A stretch of DNA of 5,388 bases from an uncultured Bacteroidales bacterium (GTDB taxonomy: Bacteria; Bacteroidota; Bacteroidia; Bacteroidales; P3): NCBI GenBank assembly GCA_937884485.1, contig CALGCG010000130.1, forward strand, positions 1 through 5,388, written 5' to 3'. Of the stretch, positions 1-5,388 are shown in pieces; position 1 is the stretch's first letter, and each line of letters opens with the position of its first letter. The position numbers and the translations under genes are program-made. Under the pieces are notes generated by a model. It worked only from the letters and a program-made list of their open reading frames with translations, had not been told where the DNA came from and ran no database searches.

Positions 1-59
1 CCAGTGGCTATGGTATTCGCCTCCTCTATGCCTACCTGCAGATGGTGAGCGAGGTGTGA
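1..59 (+). CDS. C-terminal end of an unidentified upstream gene (partial)
   Basis: One forward frame (first full codon at 3) is open from the window edge to a TGA at 57-59. It encodes SGYGIRLLYAYLQMVSEV, which could be the last, mostly helical residues of a protein. The other two forward frames are less convincing: one stops at once after a less protein-like sequence, and the other runs on through the A/T-rich leader into pdxA out of frame. The fragment is too short to name a family. The gap to pdxA is 72 nt, so it could be a co-directional neighbour. Confidence is limited because only 18 codons are visible. Confidence 0.45.
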   Translation, partial: SGYGIRLLYAYLQMVSEV

Positions 60-131
60 ACTTAAGTGTTTGGTTTAATGAATATTCGATTATATCACAA
101 TTTATAATTCATAATTCTTTCAATTATTTCT
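60..131 (+). promoter_or_regulatory. A/T-rich leader upstream of pdxA, weak promoter candidate
   Basis: This 72-nt stretch is very A/T-rich against GC-rich flanks and has no Shine-Dalgarno motif before the ATG at 132, as is usual in Bacteroidota. A TTTG at 69-72 could act as the -33 element. TATATCAC at 91-98, 18 nt further on, matches the Bacteroidota -7 consensus TAnnTTTG at only half of its fixed positions, so the promoter call is weak. The 7-bp word ATAATTC occurs twice in tandem at 104-117. The composition supports a leader or promoter region; the exact elements are a guess. Confidence 0.3.
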
Positions 132-1178
132 ATGGACAGAAACAACGACGAGAAGAAGATACGGGTGGCCATCACCCACGGCGACATCAATGGTGTGGGT
201 TATGAGACAATCATCAAGACTTTTGCCGATAGCCGCATGTTCGACATCTGCACCCCGGTTCTCTATGGGAGCAGCAAGGTGGCCAGCTACCATAAAAAAC
301 TCCTTGCCAGCGTGCAGCAGGAGATGACTTTCAACAATATCCGTGATGCAAGCGAGGCGCAGGACCATAAATACAATGTGATTAACCTTACGCAGGAGGA
401 GATTAAGATTGACCTGGGTAAGAGCACGGAAGTGGCCGGTCGCCTCAGTCGCGAAAGCCTCAACAGGGCCTGCGAAGACCTGAAGGCAGGCAAAGTGGAC
501 GTGCTGGTCACGGCCCCTATCAACAAGCGCAATATCCAAGCCCCCGACTTCGATTTCCCCGGCCATACGGAGTACCTGAGCCATCAGTTTGGCTCCTCGA
601 GCCTTATGATGATGGTCTGCGACCGCATTCGCATAGGCATTGTTACAAACCACCTGGCCCTGAAGGACGTGCCCTCTGCGTTGACCCACGACCTGCTCGG
701 CGAGAAGATACGCCTCATGAACAACAGCCTCAAACGCGACTTCGGCATCACCATCCCCAAAATTGCCATCCTCGCCCTCGATCCTCATGCGGGCGACAAC
801 GGGGTTATTGGAGACTTTGACATGCGCGTGATCAAGCCCGTCATCGATGAAGCTCAGTGCAACGGCATTCTCGCCTACGGGCCTTTCCCGAGCGACGGCT
901 TCTTCGGAAGCTCTGAGTTCAACAAGTTTGACGGCGTCCTTGCCCTCTATCACGACCAGGGTCTCATCCCCTTCAAGCTCATGTCCTTCACCGAGGGCGT
1001 GAACTACACAGCAGGTCTGCCTTATGTCCGCACCTCTCCTGCCCATGGTACGGGTTATGATATTGCGGGAAAGGACAAGGCAAGCGAGCAGTCGATGCGC
1101 AGTGCCGTGTACCTGGCCTGCAACATACTGCGCAACCGCAAGGAGTACGACGAACTGACGGCGAATCCTTTGAAGTAA
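132..1178 (+). CDS. pdxA: 4-hydroxythreonine-4-phosphate dehydrogenase PdxA
   Basis: PdxA is a cytosolic, divalent-metal-dependent homodimer. It oxidises 4-phosphooxy-L-threonine with NAD(P); the product decarboxylates to 3-amino-2-oxopropyl phosphate, which PdxJ joins to deoxyxylulose phosphate to make pyridoxine phosphate. The 348-residue protein is slightly longer than the roughly 330 of E. coli. It starts with the family's glycine-rich segment in the form THGDINGVGYE (5-15). The substrate motif GHTE is at 144-147. The three metal-ligand histidines are H174 (TNHLAL), H219 (DPHAGDNG) and H274 (YHDQG). The phosphate and substrate contacts K282, N291 and R300 are present, followed by SPAHGTGYDIAGK (302-314). 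These match E. coli H166, H211, H266, K274, N283 and R292, numbered from memory. The ATG at 132 fits because the conserved core begins a few residues later. No defect is visible. polA follows after 32 nt on the same strand. Confidence 0.95.
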   Translation: MDRNNDEKKIRVAITHGDINGVGYETIIKTFADSRMFDICTPVLYGSSKVASYHKKLLASVQQEMTFNNIRDASEAQDHKYNVINLTQEEIKIDLGKSTEVAGRLSRESLNRACEDLKAGKVDVLVTAPINKRNIQAPDFDFPGHTEYLSHQFGSSSLMMMVCDRIRIGIVTNHLALKDVPSALTHDLLGEKIRLMNNSLKRDFGITIPKIAILALDPHAGDNGVIGDFDMRVIKPVIDEAQCNGILAYGPFPSDGFFGSSEFNKFDGVLALYHDQGLIPFKLMSFTEGVNYTAGLPYVRTSPAHGTGYDIAGKDKASEQSMRSAVYLACNILRNRKEYDELTANPLK

Positions 1179-1206
1179 GTTTAAGGTTTAAAGTTTAAGG
1201 TTTAAA
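1179..1206 (+). repeat. perfect 14-bp tandem repeat between pdxA and polA
   Basis: GTTTAAGGTTTAAA occurs twice back to back (1179-1192 and 1193-1206). It can also be read as four heptads GTTTAAR, with R alternating G and A. It begins on the base after the pdxA stop codon and ends 4 nt before the polA TTG start, so it fills nearly the whole gap. Each unit contains the palindrome TTTAAA. No good Shine-Dalgarno is present; the AAAGG at 1204-1208 is too close to the start codon. The function is unknown. Confidence 0.85.
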
Positions 1207-1210
1207 GGTT

Positions 1211-3901
1211 TTGAAAAAACTGGTGTTGATAGACGGGATGGCTGCTGTGTATCGCGGCTATTACGCAATGAGCAACAATCCGCGTGTGAACTCGAAGGGG
1301 ATGAACACCTCTGCCGCGCTGGGGTTCACCATAGGTCTCTACGACCTGCTGAAAAACCAGCGGCCGACGCACATCGGGGTGGCCTTCGACCTCTCGAAGC
1401 CTACCTTCCGCCACGAGGCCTATTCCGAGTACAAGGCCCACCGCGACCCCATGCCGGAGGAGATCGAGAGCAACCTGCCGTGGATTTGCCGCATCATCGA
1501 CGCTTTCCGTATACCTCGCCTGACGTGCGAGGGCTTCGAGGCCGACGACGTCATAGGCACCCTGAGCCACGCTGCCGAGCTGGCGGGCTTCGACGAGGTG
1601 GTGATGGTGACGCCTGACAAGGACTTCGCTCAGCTCGTGACGCCGACGGTGAAGATGTACCGCCAGGGGCGGGGCAAGACGCCCGATGTGCTGATGGGCG
1701 TGAAGGAGGTGTGCGAGAAGTACGACGTCACCAACTGCCGCCAGGTCATAGACCTCCTGGGCCTCTGGGGCGACGCCATCGACAACATCCCCGGCATTCC
1801 CGGGGTGGGGGAGAAGACGGCCAAGAAGCTCGTCGCACAGTTCGGCTCCGTGGAGGAAATGGTCAGGCGGGTGGACGAAATCAAGAACGACCGCCTGCGC
1901 GAGAAGGTGCGCCAGAACGCCCAGCAGGCCCTCTTCTCCAAGATGCTCGCCACCATCCGGCTCGACGCCCCGATAGCCTTCGACGAGCAGGCGCTCGTCA
2001 GGGAGGAACCCGACTACGAAGGACTGCGCGCGATATTCGATGAACTGGAGTTCCGTCAGTTGGCGCGGAGGATATTCACCGACCTCAGCGTGAAGGACCC
2101 CCAAAAGGCCATCGAGTGGAACGCCGCCGGCGGCGAGCGGAAAATGGAGCGCCGGCGTCCCGCCGGCAAAATGGAGATTGGAGAAAAGGGTGTGGAGAAC
2201 GGGCATCTGACGCTCTTCGACCTCGCACCGTCGGCGCAGCAGGCACCGGACGTCCAGCAGGCTTCGCTCTCGACCGCCGTCCTGCAAAACCTCAAGGGCA
2301 AGGACGTCGCTCTCCTGGTGGACGGCCCCAAGCTGGTGATGAGCACCAACGCCGACTCCGTATGGGTCGGCAAGGTCGGCGAGGTCGACATGAAGCTCCT
2401 GGCCGACGTGCTGCAGGACCGGCAAACCACCAAGCTCTGCTTCGACCTGAAGAACCTGAAATACATCCTCGCCGAACTGGACATCGAGCTCCGGGGCGAG
2501 ATATTCGACGTGCAGCTGGCTCACTACCTCATCGACGCCGAGATGCGCCACTCCCTCGACTTCATCTGCTCCGCCCTCCTGGGGTTCGAACCCCCCGACA
2601 GCGCGGCGCAGGCGGCCGCTCTGTGGCAGCTCTACCCCCGCATGGTGTCCAAACTCAAGGACGCCGCCCTCGAACGGCTCTACCGCGAGGTGGAGCTGCC
2701 CCTGGTCGACGTGCTGATGGACATGGAGAAGGAGGGAGTGCGCATCGACGTAAATGCCCTGAAGGAATATTCGCACAAGCTCACCGCCGAACGCAGCGGG
2801 ATAGAGGAGAAGATATACCGGCTGGCCGGCGCGAGGTTCAACATCGGCTCGCCCAGGCAGCTCGGCGAAGTGCTCTACGAGAAACTGAAGGTCACCGACA
2901 AGCCCCCCCGCACGGCCACCAAGCAGTACAGCACCGCCGAGGACGTGCTCGCCAAGCTCGCCGCCTCGCATCCCATCATACCGCTCATACTGGAATACCG
3001 GTCCGTCACCAAGCTCCTGGGCACCTATCTCGACTCGTTCCCCAAGCTCATCAATCCTGCCACCGGGCGGTTGCACACCGTCTACAACCAGACGGTGACG
3101 GCCACCGGACGCCTCTCGTCGTCCAACCCCAACCTGCAGAACATCCCCATCCGCACCGACCGCGGCCGCGAGATTCGGCGGGCCTTCGTCCCTCGCGACT
3201 CCGACCACCTCCTGCTCGCCGCCGACTACTCGCAGATCGAGCTCCGCATCATCGCCTCCCTGGCCAACGACCGCCATATGCTGGAGGCCTTCGCCAACGG
3301 CTTCGACATCCACGCCGCCACCGCCGCCAAAATCTACCACCTGCCCATCAACGAAGTGTCGAAAGACCAGCGCCGCAACGCCAAAAGCGTCAACTTCGGC
3401 ATCGTCTACGGCATCTCCCCCTTCGGCCTCAGCGAACAGCTCGGCATCCCCCGCAAGGAGGCCGCGGCGCTGATCGACGAATACTTCGCTCAGTATCCCG
3501 ACATCCGCCGTTTCATCGACCAATGCATCGCCGCCGCACGCGAGCATGGCTACGCGCAGACCCTCCTCGGCCGCCGGCGCTACCTGCCCGACATCAACAG
3601 CCGCAACGCCTCCGCACGCTCCTTCGCCGAGCGCAACGCCGTCAACATGCCCATACAGGGCACCTCGGCCGACATGATCAAGCTCGCCATGGTCCGCATC
3701 CACCGTTGCCTGCGCCAGCAGCAACTCCGCACACGTATGATTCTCCAGGTGCACGACGAACTGGTCTTCGACCTCTACCGCCCCGAGGAGGCCCTCGTGC
3801 GCCAGATTGTGGCCCGCGAAATGAAACAGGCGCTCCCATTGCCAGGCATCGACATCGAGGTCGGCATCGACGTCGGCGACAACTGGCTCCAGGCTCATTA
3901 A
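1211..3901 (+). CDS. polA: DNA polymerase I (5'-nuclease and polymerase intact; proofreading domain degenerate)
   Basis: Pol I removes RNA primers and fills gaps in Okazaki fragments and during excision repair. The TTG at 1211 is the only usable start: an in-frame stop lies at 1196-1198, and the next ATG (residue 10) would remove catalytic D8. Residues 1-290 form the 5' flap nuclease, with acidic residues D8, D60, E110, D112, D113, D136, D138, D188 and D191, and a helix-hairpin-helix at IPGIPGVGEKTA (193-204). Residues 291-360 are a linker with a repeat-derived stretch, KMERRRPAGKME (311-322). Residues 361-490 resemble the 3'-5' exonuclease fold (NLKY at 415-418, FDVQLAHYLI at 432-441), but DxE and the other metal ligands are missing. 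The polymerase domain (about 490-896) is complete: TGRLSSSNPNLQNIP (632-646), motif A DYSQIELRI (D672), motif B RRNAKSVNFGIVYG (K725, F729, Y733) and motif C QVHDELVF (D849, E850). The length of 896 is shorter than E. coli (928), and the loss lies in the exonuclease part. Confidence 0.97.
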   Translation: MKKLVLIDGMAAVYRGYYAMSNNPRVNSKGMNTSAALGFTIGLYDLLKNQRPTHIGVAFDLSKPTFRHEAYSEYKAHRDPMPEEIESNLPWICRIIDAFRIPRLTCEGFEADDVIGTLSHAAELAGFDEVVMVTPDKDFAQLVTPTVKMYRQGRGKTPDVLMGVKEVCEKYDVTNCRQVIDLLGLWGDAIDNIPGIPGVGEKTAKKLVAQFGSVEEMVRRVDEIKNDRLREKVRQNAQQALFSKMLATIRLDAPIAFDEQALVREEPDYEGLRAIFDELEFRQLARRIFTDLSVKDPQKAIEWNAAGGERKMERRRPAGKMEIGEKGVENGHLTLFDLAPSAQQAPDVQQASLSTAVLQNLKGKDVALLVDGPKLVMSTNADSVWVGKVGEVDMKLLADVLQDRQTTKLCFDLKNLKYILAELDIELRGEIFDVQLAHYLIDAEMRHSLDFICSALLGFEPPDSAAQAAALWQLYPRMVSKLKDAALERLYREVELPLVDVLMDMEKEGVRIDVNALKEYSHKLTAERSGIEEKIYRLAGARFNIGSPRQLGEVLYEKLKVTDKPPRTATKQYSTAEDVLAKLAASHPIIPLILEYRSVTKLLGTYLDSFPKLINPATGRLHTVYNQTVTATGRLSSSNPNLQNIPIRTDRGREIRRAFVPRDSDHLLLAADYSQIELRIIASLANDRHMLEAFANGFDIHAATAAKIYHLPINEVSKDQRRNAKSVNFGIVYGISPFGLSEQLGIPRKEAAALIDEYFAQYPDIRRFIDQCIAAAREHGYAQTLLGRRRYLPDINSRNASARSFAERNAVNMPIQGTSADMIKLAMVRIHRCLRQQQLRTRMILQVHDELVFDLYRPEEALVRQIVAREMKQALPLPGIDIEVGIDVGDNWLQAH
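2122..2176 (+). repeat. GC-rich palindrome and hairpin with 9-bp flanking direct repeats, inside polA
   Basis: A perfect 14-bp palindrome, CGCCGCCGGCGGCG, lies at 2122-2135. It is followed by a hairpin with a 7-bp perfect stem, GCCGGCG (2151-2157) and CGCCGGC (2161-2167), and a TCC loop. The hairpin sits between two copies of AAAATGGAG (2141-2149 and 2168-2176), with a period of 27 bp, or nine codons. Bases 2126-2133 can also pair with 2160-2167 (8 bp), so two exclusive folds are possible. At protein level this reads KMERRRPAG followed by KME, in the flexible linker between the 5'-nuclease and the Klenow-like part. The arrangement resembles a small palindromic (REP-like) insertion tolerated in frame; that origin is inference. 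Confidence 0.65.
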
Positions 3902-3903
3902 GC

Positions 3904-4016
3904 GAAAAACAAGAAAAACAAAAAAAAAGATGAAGACAAGGGAGACAAAAACAACAAGAAAGAACTTGTGTTTCAGAACAACAAGGACCATGGTTCTTTT
4001 GTTTTTCTTGTTTTTC
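3904..4016 (+). repeat. 20-bp perfect inverted repeat around the start of the exported-protein gene
   Basis: Bases 3904-3923 pair perfectly with 3997-4016, leaving a 73-nt loop. Each arm contains a 9-bp word twice (GAAAAACAA on the left, GTTTTTCTT on the right). The left arm fills most of the gap after the polA stop codon. The loop holds both candidate start codons of the next gene (3930 and 3990) and a small internal hairpin, ACAAG (3954-3958) with CTTGT (3965-3969). The right arm encodes residues 23-29 of that gene, part of its hydrophobic signal core. In mRNA the stem could hide the initiation region. The arms are simple A/T-rich sequence, but a perfect 20-bp match with interrupted C and G positions is unlikely to be chance. 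Confidence 0.75.
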
Positions 4017-5165
4017 TTGTCTTCTCCCACAAACGCCCAGCAGTCGTGGAACTACTCCTCCCTGCGCGAAGTGCGGCTCGACGACGCCTTCCTCATCGAA
4101 CCTCCCCACGCCCTCAAGCGCCAGATAGAAAAACACCTCCCCTCCAACCTCAAAACCCAAACCTCGGCCCTCGCACCACAGCCCCTCAACCTCTACAACC
4201 GCCTCTATCGCCTCAGCACCGTCAGCCGCCGCTCCGGCAAGGGCCTTCTCCGCTTCCAGGCCGACGGCATCGACTTCTCCCTGCCAGAGAAAATAGCCGT
4301 CCAGCTCTTCCCCTATCTCGTCTCCGACGGCTACTGGCGCTCCCGCTACCAGACCCTGCAGGAGTGGGCCTTCGTCAGCTTCGACAACGGCAACCTCCTC
4401 TCCGTCGACACCGCCGATCGCCGCTACGGCTCCTTCTCACCCCTTGTTTGGCTCGGCTACCGCTACCAGCCCTCCCAGGAGTGGCCCGTCGTCTTCTCCG
4501 TCCGCACCAACACCAATGTCCGACAGACACTCACCCTCCCCGCTCTCGTCCGCCTCGCCGAATGGGGCTCCTTTGCCACTCCGCAAAGCATCCAGGCCCT
4601 CGAGCAGCAGCAACAGCACTATGCACAGCAGCAGCAACAGCAGCAACAGCAGCTGCAGCGGCAGCTCGACTCCCTCGACCGCATCAGCTCCCTCTTCGCC
4701 CGTCAGGCCGACAGCATCACCCTCGTCCTTCTTCAGGACTCCATCGACCTCGCCCAACAGCACCTCTCCGCACAGGTCCAGGAAACCAAGGATCGCATGA
4801 ACCGCGACCTCATCTTCATCATGAGCGTCAACACCGCCCGCAGCGACTACATGTTCGGCCTCGAATTCAACCTCTACAACTGCTTCTCCAAAACCATCTC
4901 CAAGATCGAAATATCCGTAACACCCGTCAACGACCGCGGCCAGCTCCAGAAAGACCGCTTCGATCGCGACATACGCACCGTCCGCTGCATGGGGCCCATT
5001 CTCCCAGGCTCACCCGCTCAGTACACCTTCGACGAACTCTTCTGGGACGACCGCGGACGCATCAAATTCATGCGCCTCTCCTCCATCATCTTCCATTTCT
5101 CCGACGGCACACGACGCAGCTTCTACGGCTACGAGAAAATACTCAAGCACACCTTGAACAAATAA
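3930..5165 (+). CDS. exported protein of unknown function with a polyglutamine coiled-coil segment
   Basis: I do not recognise this 411-residue family. The N-terminus is a secretion signal: a basic region (1-20), a hydrophobic core (MVLLFFLFFL, 21-30) and a plausible signal peptidase I site after TNA (34-36). There is no lipobox cysteine, so it is probably periplasmic or otherwise in the envelope. M21 (ATG at 3990) is an equally possible start and gives a more ordinary signal; the ATG at 3930 has the A-rich upstream sequence typical of Bacteroidota. Residues 40-215 look globular and rich in aromatic residues. Residues 221-290 are helical, with two glutamine runs (226-229 and 233-241) and a likely coiled coil to about 290. 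Residues 295-405 look like a beta-sandwich: KTISKIEISVTPVNDRG, then GPILPG (355-360), Y-x-FDELFWDD and FSDGT (390-394). That spacing recalls beta-rich domains of other secreted bacterial proteins, a tentative likeness only. It follows polA by 28 nt and has strongly C-biased codons. It ends at a TAA with no following gene visible. Confidence 0.85.
   Translation: MKTRETKTTRKNLCFRTTRTMVLLFFLFFLSSPTNAQQSWNYSSLREVRLDDAFLIEPPHALKRQIEKHLPSNLKTQTSALAPQPLNLYNRLYRLSTVSRRSGKGLLRFQADGIDFSLPEKIAVQLFPYLVSDGYWRSRYQTLQEWAFVSFDNGNLLSVDTADRRYGSFSPLVWLGYRYQPSQEWPVVFSVRTNTNVRQTLTLPALVRLAEWGSFATPQSIQALEQQQQHYAQQQQQQQQQLQRQLDSLDRISSLFARQADSITLVLLQDSIDLAQQHLSAQVQETKDRMNRDLIFIMSVNTARSDYMFGLEFNLYNCFSKTISKIEISVTPVNDRGQLQKDRFDRDIRTVRCMGPILPGSPAQYTFDELFWDDRGRIKFMRLSSIIFHFSDGTRRSFYGYEKILKHTLNK
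4605..4664 (+). repeat. CAG/CAA trinucleotide tract encoding polyglutamine
   Basis: Four glutamine codons (4605-4616), then His-Tyr-Ala, then nine glutamine codons in a row (4626-4652), then CTG, CAG, CGG and CAG. CAG predominates, broken by single CAA codons. The tract lies in the helical segment of the exported protein. Slippage here would change the number of glutamines without breaking the frame. The CAA interruptions would lower the slippage rate. Confidence 0.9.
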
Positions 5166-5304
5166 TCCCCCACAGAGAGAAACATCCCCCGCCATCCATG
5201 CTGCCCCACACCCTCCGTCCGCGGCCTCGTGCCCTCCGCGGTATGCCGTCACACGACGCCTGCCGCCTCCCCCCCCCGAAAAAAATCGGGCCGCATAGAC
5301 CCCC
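5166..5304. other. non-coding C-rich stretch after the exported-protein gene
   Basis: No convincing gene lies here. The sequence is C-rich on the + strand, with a run of nine C (5269-5277) next to a run of seven A (5279-5285), and two copies of the palindrome CCGCGG (5219-5224 and 5236-5241). The composition resembles the preceding gene more than a conserved regulatory element. Confidence 0.6.
5275..5290 (+). terminator. weak hairpin, possible terminator
   Basis: CCCGA (5275-5279) can pair with TCGGG (5286-5290) across a loop of six A. It is the only simple hairpin I found after the stop codon at 5165. The stem is just 5 bp, lies 110 nt downstream, and has no T tract after it, so an intrinsic terminator is doubtful. 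Confidence 0.2.
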
Positions 5305-5336
5305 GATTCGCCCCCGATTCGCCCCCAATTCGCCCC
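5305..5336. repeat. 11-bp tandem array, unit GATTCGCCCCC, about three copies
   Basis: Two identical units (5305-5315 and 5316-5326) are followed by a third with one substitution and one base fewer (AATTCGCCCC, 5327-5336). It lies directly next to a second 11-bp array of different sequence. Confidence 0.85.
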
Positions 5337-5388
5337 TTCCTATATACTTCCTATATAGTTCTTATATAGTTCTTATATGCGGTATATA
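5337..5388. repeat. 11-bp tandem array, consensus TTCYTATATAG, four copies plus a remnant
   Basis: The units are TTCCTATATAC (5337-5347), TTCCTATATAG (5348-5358), TTCTTATATAG (5359-5369) and TTCTTATATGC (5370-5380). GGTATATA then reaches the window edge, so the array may continue. Neighbouring copies differ by only one to three bases. The sequence is A/T-rich right after a C-rich array, and the 11-bp spacing is close to one helical turn. Confidence 0.85.

Noticed and set aside
120..1046. 308-codon antisense frame opposite pdxA
   Set aside because: pdxA carries all its active-site residues on the + strand; the antisense product has no recognisable domain and no leader of its own.
2116..3933. 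605-codon open frame on the + strand overlapping polA in another frame
   Set aside because: The product is almost entirely Arg, Pro, Gly, Ala and His, the usual result of reading a C-rich gene out of frame. No motif is visible.
3902..4024. Intrinsic terminator after polA formed by the A/T-rich inverted repeat
   Set aside because: The stem is nearly all A-T pairs with a 73-nt loop containing the start of the next gene, unlike a GC-rich terminator hairpin followed by a T tract.
1202..4030. Antisense open frame of 942 codons opposite polA
   Set aside because: It mirrors the polA reading frame. Its sequence is a low-complexity mix rich in Val, Gly, His, Glu and Asp, typical of the complement of GC-rich codons, and shows no domain. 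polA on the + strand has full catalytic motifs.
5010..5328. Short antisense frames over the 3' end of the exported-protein gene and its downstream region
   Set aside because: They overlap a better-supported gene or C-rich non-coding sequence and show no domain or start signal.
5198..5386. Small + strand open frame starting at ATG 5198 and open to the window edge
   Set aside because: Its product is Pro/Arg-rich, then translates the two 11-bp arrays; it has no supporting motif. The open frame seems to come from the C-rich and repeat sequence.
5305..5388. CRISPR-like array
   Set aside because: The units are 11 bp, directly adjoining and without spacers; no cas gene is present.

Overview
The window suggests a chromosomal segment of a fairly GC-rich Bacteroidota, most likely a Bacteroidales/Prevotellaceae-type organism. 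The grounds are the PdxA signature THGDINGVGYE near its N-terminus (Bacteroidales-like, as recalled), the absence of Shine-Dalgarno sites, and A/T-rich leaders in front of otherwise GC-rich genes. This assignment is inference; no marker gene fixes the genus.

Layout, all on the + strand: the last codons of an unidentified upstream gene (to 59); a 72-nt A/T-rich leader; pdxA (132-1178), vitamin B6 biosynthesis; a 32-nt gap made almost entirely of a perfect 14-bp tandem repeat that ends 4 nt before a TTG start; polA (1211-3901), DNA polymerase I; a 28-nt A-rich gap; a gene for an exported protein of unknown function with a glutamine tract (3930-5165); and a 223-nt non-coding tail with C-rich sequence and two 11-bp tandem arrays running to the window edge. 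The short gaps and shared direction allow co-transcription of pdxA, polA and the exported protein, but there is no obvious functional link between B6 synthesis, DNA repair synthesis and an envelope protein. The grouping may be only positional.

PdxA and the 5'-nuclease and polymerase domains of PolA keep their catalytic residues. The 3'-5' exonuclease-like domain of PolA has lost its metal-binding carboxylates, so this Pol I should not proofread. The linker before that domain carries an in-frame GC-rich hairpin flanked by 9-bp direct repeats, which looks like a small inserted palindromic element. Base composition changes inside polA, from G and C roughly equal to strongly C-rich on the coding strand, and the C bias continues through the third gene.

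I see no CRISPR array, transposase, phage gene, toxin-antitoxin pair or defence system. The least ordinary parts are the repeat structures: the polA linker hairpin, the 20-bp inverted repeat around the start of the third gene (whose right arm encodes part of its signal peptide), and the 11-bp arrays at the right end.
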